Shown in pieces: positions 39,734 to 44,134 of a DNA stretch of 44,134 nucleotides. Each line of letters opens with the position of its first letter. Within the stretch, counting starts at the first letter, position 1. The position numbers were made by a program, and so were the translations under genes. The notes under the pieces were generated by a model, which saw only the letters and a program-made list of their open reading frames with translations, was not told the DNA's origin and did no database searches. The stretch comes from a virus. Location of the stretch: the IMG/VR virus record IMGVR_UViG_3300024520_000145, positions 1 through 44,134 of that record; one strand, written 5' to 3'.

Positions 39734-41430
39734 AGCGCCATTCCTTCTAGTTGATAATTCCAAATGTTATCGACATCATCATTCTCAATGTCTCCCCAGT
39801 TAGTGCCTACCGCAACGTCTACAGGCATTGGTAAGTCTGTGATTTTAAACAGTTTACTCATTTCAAACCAAGCTTCTTGCATTGCTTCAGCTTTAATCTT
39901 AGCCATAGCTTTGTAGTGTACAGGGTCATCAGGACCTTCAGTAATAAAGCTGTCATGTATGAAATTACAAAGTATAAAGTCAGTACCGTGCTCTTCATTA
40001 TACGCAATCATGCGTGGATAGAAATAGTGCAAAGCTAATTTAGCTACTTCAGCGCCTGCACCTTGGTTTTCAATAGACAAAAAATCAGTCATCATTTTAG
40101 CTTTGTAATAACGACCTAAAGGTGTGTAATTTAATTTGCCTTTAGTCCACTTTGCAATACCTTCTTGTTGCCAACCGTAAATTTCTTTCCACAGCAGTCG
40201 CCACTTACGTCTATCTCGAGTAGCTTGCTGCTCAGAAATTAGTATATCTTGCTTCATCAGAATGCCTAGAAGCATAGTAATCCCACCGCCGTATAAAAGT
40301 AAGAAGTTATAAGTCTTAGATAATTGGCGGTCTGCTTTAGTCCAGTTCTTACCAAACACCATCTCAGCAGTATGAGCGTGTAAGTCTGCACCTTCACGGA
40401 ATAACTCCGCCATAACTGTGCAGTTAACAATAGCGCATATTGTCCTAAGCTCTAGTTGAGCGTAGTCAGCGTATATTAGAACTCTACCTGGAGGTGCCTG
40501 GAACATGCCTTTTAAAGCTCTTGGCAATTGCTGTAAGTTTTGGTCTTTAGAAGTCAAGCGACCTGACCTAGCAGAAGGTAAAAACTTACCGTATATGCGA
40601 TTGTCAGAGGTCTCGAACTTTTCAATGAATGAGTTCTGCTTCTTTAGCTTACGTACTTTACGAACATTTGCAGCTTTATCATTACCATCCATAGCCATAG
40701 TAGCTAAAGCTAAATCATCAGACTCAGTTGCATTAAGATAACTTCTAACTTGCTGCCATGAGTTAACATTAACTGGAACATTAGCTTCTTCAATAACTTG
40801 CAAGTTTTCTTTATGCTTATTGTAAAGGCCATCTTCAGTAGTTGGCATACCATTCCATTGGAAATCTAAGCAGTATTTAAGAGTAAGCATATCAAGCTTG
40901 TAACTGAACTCTTCAAGCTTACTTTTAACAGCTTCCCAGACTTGAGGCATGTAGTATACATCAGTAGCCGCATATAGCAATTGGTCCTCGGTAAGAAAGT
41001 TAGAATCCCATTTAGACTTCTGAAGTTTTTTCTTATCTAATAACTGACGCGCATAAGGGTCAAAGCCTAACACATATTGCATTGTCTCGTCTAAGCTAAA
41101 CTTCTCTTTATCAGGAAAAGCTAGTCTAGATAGTAAGAAAGTATCTTCAAATTTATTAGGAATCCAGCGAGTGCCAGTCTGTTGTTGAACTGTTGTTATA
41201 TCGTAGTGGGAGTTATGCCATGCTGTGGTGTACTTGTCTAGGAATGCAGTTATTGCGTATTCATTAGGCCAGTCTATGAGTAGGACGTGCTCAAGGTGCG
41301 GTTGATACGCTTGTAGTAGTCTTATCTTCTGATAAAACCCACAAGTTTCAGTATCGGAGAATAATACTTCTCCTTCGTTGAGTAGCACTTCTGCTTCTTG
41401 CAAAGTGCATCTTTTGAACGGTGTCTTCAT
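39715..41430 (-). CDS. DNA polymerase, family A, with 3'-5' exonuclease
   Basis: A 571-residue replicative polymerase. The proofreading domain shows DTE at 26-28, WHNSHYD at 71-77 and YAATDVYYM near 153-161. The polymerase has motif A DYAQLELR (Asp322), motif B RQLSKTYNFLLLYGGG (Arg368, Lys372) and motif C HDS (492-494), where most family members have HDE. It is shorter than T7 gp5 (704). It copies the genome together with the prim-pol/SF3 protein and SSB. It overlaps the next gene by 19 bases. Confidence 0.95.
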   Translation of the reverse strand: MKTPFKRCTLQEAEVLLNEGEVLFSDTETCGFYQKIRLLQAYQPHLEHVLLIDWPNEYAITAFLDKYTTAWHNSHYDITTVQQQTGTRWIPNKFEDTFLLSRLAFPDKEKFSLDETMQYVLGFDPYARQLLDKKKLQKSKWDSNFLTEDQLLYAATDVYYMPQVWEAVKSKLEEFSYKLDMLTLKYCLDFQWNGMPTTEDGLYNKHKENLQVIEEANVPVNVNSWQQVRSYLNATESDDLALATMAMDGNDKAANVRKVRKLKKQNSFIEKFETSDNRIYGKFLPSARSGRLTSKDQNLQQLPRALKGMFQAPPGRVLIYADYAQLELRTICAIVNCTVMAELFREGADLHAHTAEMVFGKNWTKADRQLSKTYNFLLLYGGGITMLLGILMKQDILISEQQATRDRRKWRLLWKEIYGWQQEGIAKWTKGKLNYTPLGRYYKAKMMTDFLSIENQGAGAEVAKLALHYFYPRMIAYNEEHGTDFILCNFIHDSFITEGPDDPVHYKAMAKIKAEAMQEAWFEMSKLFKITDLPMPVDVAVGTNWGDIENDDVDNIWNYQLEGMALCKDSK

Positions 41431-41482
41431 TTGAAGAGAGCTCCAATTGTGATAGTTTAAAGTCTAAAGACTAAGTCGAGGG

Positions 41483-41511
41483 GGCGAGATTTATTTAGTT
41501 AACCTCTCGCC
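41483..41511 (-). promoter_or_regulatory. Hairpin in the leader of the polymerase gene
   Basis: GGCGAGA and TCTCGCC pair perfectly around a 15-base A+T-rich loop in the 101-base gap between mazG-like and polymerase genes. A second small hairpin (AGTCT/AGACT) lies at 41461-41472. No U-run follows on either strand, so attenuation or mRNA processing is more likely than plain termination. Confidence 0.5.
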
Positions 41512-41531
41512 TTACCTCTTGTTTGTACTAC

Positions 41532-41882
41532 TTAAGCTTTATCTGCTCTATTTTGCGCTGCTTCGTTAGAATACTTAAAGCCTTCATAACGTTTACCAAG
41601 CTTTGCAATATTTGCATTTAAAGTTTCTTCTCTTGTTATATTAAGAGATTGACGCAAACCTTCAAGGTAGAACTCAATGTCACCAAGTTCTTCAACAACA
41701 TTGTCAATATCTATAGGCTTGTTGTAAATTGCTTGCTTTTTAACTGCATCAAGTAATTCACCAGCTTCACCAGAAACACCTACAGCCATATGCAAGTTAT
41801 GAGCCGTACTACTATTTAGCTCATCTACAATTAGTTGTCCATCTTTAGCTAATACTTTTACCATATCTGAATAATCAATCAT
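41532..41882 (-). CDS. MazG nucleotide pyrophosphohydrolase
   Basis: A 116-residue, single-domain MazG protein. The metal-binding motif is SGEAGELLDAV (Glu39, Glu42) followed by EELGDIEFYL (Glu64, Glu65, Asp68). MazG enzymes hydrolyse NTPs or dNTPs to monophosphates; phage copies are thought to alter host nucleotide pools, including noncanonical dNTPs. AAGGA lies 7 bases before the ATG. It lies 9 bases after the SSB gene, in the replication operon. Confidence 0.9.
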   Translation of the reverse strand: MIDYSDMVKVLAKDGQLIVDELNSSTAHNLHMAVGVSGEAGELLDAVKKQAIYNKPIDIDNVVEELGDIEFYLEGLRQSLNITREETLNANIAKLGKRYEGFKYSNEAAQNRADKA

Positions 41883-41891
41883 TTTCTTTCC

Positions 41892-42563
41892 TTAAATACG
41901 TGGTTTAGCTTCAGAAGGAGCTGCTTCGCCTTCAAAACCTGCATCTTCATCAACGCCTGTGAAGCCTTCTTCCTCTTCATGAGCGCCAAAGCCAGCATCA
42001 GCACCTGCGTACTCTTCAAGCTTAATAAGCTGAATAGCATTTAAGTACAATGTAACTCCTGCTGCAGTGATTTTACCTTTAGTTTTAGCTACATACATAT
42101 CCATAGCACCAGAGATATAACCAACAGAACCGTTGCCAATTTGAACATCGCCAAGGCTGACTACTTTATTCTTAGAGTTGTAAATTTTAACAACTTTCTG
42201 TTTACCATCAGGGAATGTAGTGCCTGTCTTAAATGTGACAAGTACAGCACCTTCGGGGTCTTTGATTAAGCGGTCTTCATCATCATACTGCTTGTTGCCA
42301 TCTGCGTCAAGCAAAGGGTCATTTAAGTAGTAGCCTAATGATTTAGCTTTACGTTTCTCAGCTGGTTTGTTAGCTTCAAAAAAAGCATCGATGCTGTCAA
42401 GGAATGTTTGCTGCTCTTCCGAGCGTTCAGCCTTAGCAGGGATTAGAGCGGATGCAAGATACTGCATAGCTCCTGACATGTTTTCTTCACCTTCGCCTGT
42501 GATTTTAACCCACAGTAAAGGTAACTTTGGTGTAACTATTTTCGTAAGTGTCGTACTAGCCAT
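41892..42563 (-). CDS. Single-stranded DNA-binding protein (T7 gp2.5-like)
   Basis: A 223-residue OB-fold protein of the phage SSB/DUF2815 type. It has the strand GAVLVTFKTGTTFPDG, then KVVSLGDVQIGNGSVGYISG, and the final AAGVTLYLNAIQLIKLEEYA. An acidic C-terminal tail (AHEEEEGFTGVDEDAGFEGE) matches the partner-recruiting tails of SSBs. AGGAGG lies 5 bases before the ATG, the strongest site in this operon, fitting a protein needed in large amounts. Its own promoter seems to lie at 42619-42647. Confidence 0.88.
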   Translation of the reverse strand: MASTTLTKIVTPKLPLLWVKITGEGEENMSGAMQYLASALIPAKAERSEEQQTFLDSIDAFFEANKPAEKRKAKSLGYYLNDPLLDADGNKQYDDEDRLIKDPEGAVLVTFKTGTTFPDGKQKVVKIYNSKNKVVSLGDVQIGNGSVGYISGAMDMYVAKTKGKITAAGVTLYLNAIQLIKLEEYAGADAGFGAHEEEEGFTGVDEDAGFEGEAAPSEAKPRI

Positions 42564-42597
42564 GATGGCCTCCTGTCGTTAGTGTTGTCGTACTAGA

Positions 42598-42615
42598 TTA
42601 TCTCTACTGAGATAA
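42598..42615 (-). promoter_or_regulatory. Palindrome at the SSB transcription start
   Basis: TTATCTC and GAGATAA form a perfect 7-bp inverted repeat around 4 bases, centred just after the predicted start near 42612. It could be a repressor operator or a 5' stabilizing hairpin on the SSB mRNA. Confidence 0.55.
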
Positions 42616-42618
42616 GTT

Positions 42619-42647
42619 ATTATATCATAATTATTTTGAATTTGAAA
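42619..42647 (-). promoter_or_regulatory. Leftward promoter for the SSB operon
   Basis: Minus-strand TGATATAAT gives a perfect TATAAT with an extended -10 (TGn). The -35 (TTTCAA) 17 bases upstream is weak, as is common for extended -10 promoters. It lies ~50 bases before the SSB start. Confidence 0.62.
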
Positions 42648-42657
42648 TATCTTTTTG

Positions 42658-42735
42658 TTATGACTTATTCTTTTGTTGGCGCATCTCATAGATTGCCCAT
42701 TCAACTGCTTGTGCTACCTTAGTTTTTCTAAACAT
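42658..42735 (-). CDS. 25-residue micro-protein
   Basis: A very short frame (MFRKTKVAQAVEWAIYEMRQ, then QKNKS) with AGGAG 6 bases before the ATG. It overlaps the end of the upstream gene by 8 bases. The composition is amphipathic and basic, helical by eye. No family is recognised; the ribosome binding site is the main support. Confidence 0.52.
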   Translation of the reverse strand: MFRKTKVAQAVEWAIYEMRQQKNKS

Positions 42736-42937
42736 TAGACACTCCTACCCAAATACGACTATCAAGTACTTGTGCATATTCTTCCATAAAGCCAGCTTGT
42801 TTAATCATTCTTGCTTTCTCTGCCCCATCCAGTGCTTGGAATATTTTACTACTGTATATAAAGATATTTAAAGCTTGTATTTTTTCAGTTAATTCTCTAT
42901 GCTCTACTATCATTCTTTCAATATGTTCATTAGCCAT
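42728..42937 (-). CDS. Small helical phage protein
   Basis: A 69-residue protein: MANEHIERMIVEHRELTEKI at the start, then QALDGAEKARMIKQAGFMEE. It resembles the small helical family named after crAss001_48 that occurs in many phages. I set the start at 42937, where a TGATG overlap with the helicase stop is preceded by AAGGTGG; the frame itself extends to 42973. Function unknown, expressed with the helicase. Confidence 0.72.
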   Translation of the reverse strand: MANEHIERMIVEHRELTEKIQALNIFIYSSKIFQALDGAEKARMIKQAGFMEEYAQVLDSRIWVGVSNV

Positions 42938-44134
42938 CAGTTTGTTACCACCTTGTTTGAAGCACGTGAGCAAGCCACGTACATTAGTTTAAGATATTGT
43001 TCAAAGCTGAAGTTTGCAGCGATGTAAATATCATCTGTGTCCAGAAATACGTCAGCATAAGTGCTTCCCTGGGATTTGTGCACGGTCATTGCATGAGCAA
43101 AGTCCAAGCATATTGCGCTACTGTTGAAGCTCAGAAAGTCTCTCCAAGCCTTAGCTCTTCTTTTAGCTAATGGGTGTGTAGGATTAGTTCTGCTCCAGCC
43201 CGCCGCTTTGTAGCCGACAAAAGAACCTTCGATGGCTCTGTTAGCTTCTGCTGCTTCGGCTATAAAGTTGTCTAAATGTGTTTTATAGTTATAGTGACCA
43301 AATAAGCAAGCAAAAGTGCTCTCTTCACCTTCATCATCCTCTACAACTGCAAACTGCACTATTCCACGACTAATTAAGTACTCTAGTGTCTTATACTTAG
43401 AACCTAACTCTATAGGGTCACCAAACGGCATAGCTACTATTGAAGGCGAGTGCTCCCACGCTTTAAACTTATACCTATGTTGTGTTGTAGGCGAAAATAA
43501 GATGTCGCCAGGTTCTGGTTCCATACGGCCCATTATGGACTCATTTAATTCTTCAACACGTTTATTCGTATAAGCTAAAATAACTTTGTCATCATGTTCT
43601 GTGAAGATATAATCTTGTACAATATCTCTATTTCTAATCAAACCTTTTAATGGTTCAGGCTTAGCACCCTCAATAAAGCTAACTAACTGTTCTAGTGCCT
43701 CACCTAAAGGGTTATCCTTAGCTTGCCTTTTAATTTCTTCAAGTAGCACTTTGTATTTACCACGCGGTTTTATTGCTTGAACGTCGTTAACTGGTGGTAG
43801 CTGATAAGGGTCTCCTATCCACACTACTCGCATACCACACTCATCTTGCTCTTCTCGTATGTCCATGAGGTCCTTTTCACCTATCATAGAATACTCGTCA
43901 ATAAATAAAACGCGGGTTTTTGCTGATTTTCCAACCTTTAGATTTTGTTGAACATATTTCTTATTAGTAGCGTCGTTATTAATCGTTGGACACTTTTTAA
44001 GAAACTTGTGTAAGGTCTGAATGTTTGTTCCTTCAGGCATTTTAGTGGTAAGTATACTACAAGCCTTATGAGTATAAGCGGTGACAACACAGTCAATATC
44101 AGCAGCAAGACAGTAAGCAATAAGCTCAGCCACA
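42937..44134 (-). CDS. Dda/RecD-like SF1 DNA helicase, C-terminal part
   Basis: The larger part of the helicase begun at 1-241; the first codons here duplicate that segment because of the terminal repeat. Visible motifs are motif II RVLFIDEYSM, motif III VVWIGDPYQLPPV, and the C-terminal motif VI YVACSRASNKVV with the upstream MTVHKSQGSTYADV motif V. These are the standard SF1B set for 5'-3' unwinding. The gene precedes the primase-polymerase in the joined map, so replication-fork work is likely. Confidence 0.9.
   Translation of the reverse strand, partial: VAELIAYCLAADIDCVVTAYTHKACSILTTKMPEGTNIQTLHKFLKKCPTINNDATNKKYVQQNLKVGKSAKTRVLFIDEYSMIGEKDLMDIREEQDECGMRVVWIGDPYQLPPVNDVQAIKPRGKYKVLLEEIKRQAKDNPLGEALEQLVSFIEGAKPEPLKGLIRNRDIVQDYIFTEHDDKVILAYTNKRVEELNESIMGRMEPEPGDILFSPTTQHRYKFKAWEHSPSIVAMPFGDPIELGSKYKTLEYLISRGIVQFAVVEDDEGEESTFACLFGHYNYKTHLDNFIAEAAEANRAIEGSFVGYKAAGWSRTNPTHPLAKRRAKAWRDFLSFNSSAICLDFAHAMTVHKSQGSTYADVFLDTDDIYIAANFSFEQYLKLMYVACSRASNKVVTN
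43983..44134. repeat. Right copy of 152-bp terminal direct repeat
   Basis: Matches 1-152 except G at 44109 for T at 127. Removing one copy gives a circular map of 43982 bases with the helicase in frame. See the left copy for the consequence. Confidence 0.93.

Overview
The window is essentially a complete genome of a short-tailed (podovirus-type) lytic-looking bacteriophage, given as a linear contig of a circular map. Bases 1-152 recur at 43983-44134 with one mismatch, and one helicase gene runs across that junction. It is A+T-rich. The E. coli-type LexA boxes, the rrn-type boxA and the sigma70-like promoters point to a gammaproteobacterial host, possibly marine, though no gene names the host. 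No integrase, tRNA or phage RNA polymerase was seen, so transcription probably relies on host RNA polymerase.

Layout: two gene arms diverge from about 11.8 kb and converge at about 34.45 kb. The rightward arm (11.9-34.5 kb) holds virion and lysis genes: scaffold, capsid of the N4-gp56/DUF4043 type, decoration protein, head-tail adaptor, fiber, nozzle/stabilization protein, cupin-like protein, two ejection proteins, P22-like portal, a 1364-residue ejection protein, tailspike, holin, small structural genes, a second fiber with its assembly gene, and GH24 endolysin. The leftward arm starts with a small ribbon-helix-helix protein and the two terminase subunits (11.8-9.5 kb). It continues through a long control region (9.5-7.6 kb) and early genes of mostly unknown function (7.6-2.5 kb: helix-turn-helix arrays, a pentapeptide-repeat protein, zinc-ribbon-like paralogs). 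Next come primase-polymerase/SF3 helicase, a Dda/RecD-like helicase across the contig ends, SSB, MazG, family A DNA polymerase, a thymidylate-synthase-fold enzyme with a dCMP-type active site, NTP pyrophosphohydrolases, a deaminase fusion, RecB-like nuclease, SF2 helicase, DNA ligase and VRR-NUC nuclease (44-34.4 kb).

The replication genes form a near-complete replisome plus recombination nucleases. The nucleotide genes suggest that cytosine nucleotides are diverted or modified before polymerization.

The most unusual part is the control region at 7.6-9.4 kb. It contains at least two good leftward promoters, a boxB-like hairpin, an rrn-type boxA, and a 34-bp complementary pair of RNA arms that enclose exactly a two-gene module, an arrangement resembling an rRNA transcription unit. 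Further along are two overlapping near-consensus LexA (SOS) boxes in front of the early operon. Many genes overlap by ATGA or TAATG and have clear Shine-Dalgarno sequences, which I used to correct several starts and to recover seven genes shorter than 60 codons.
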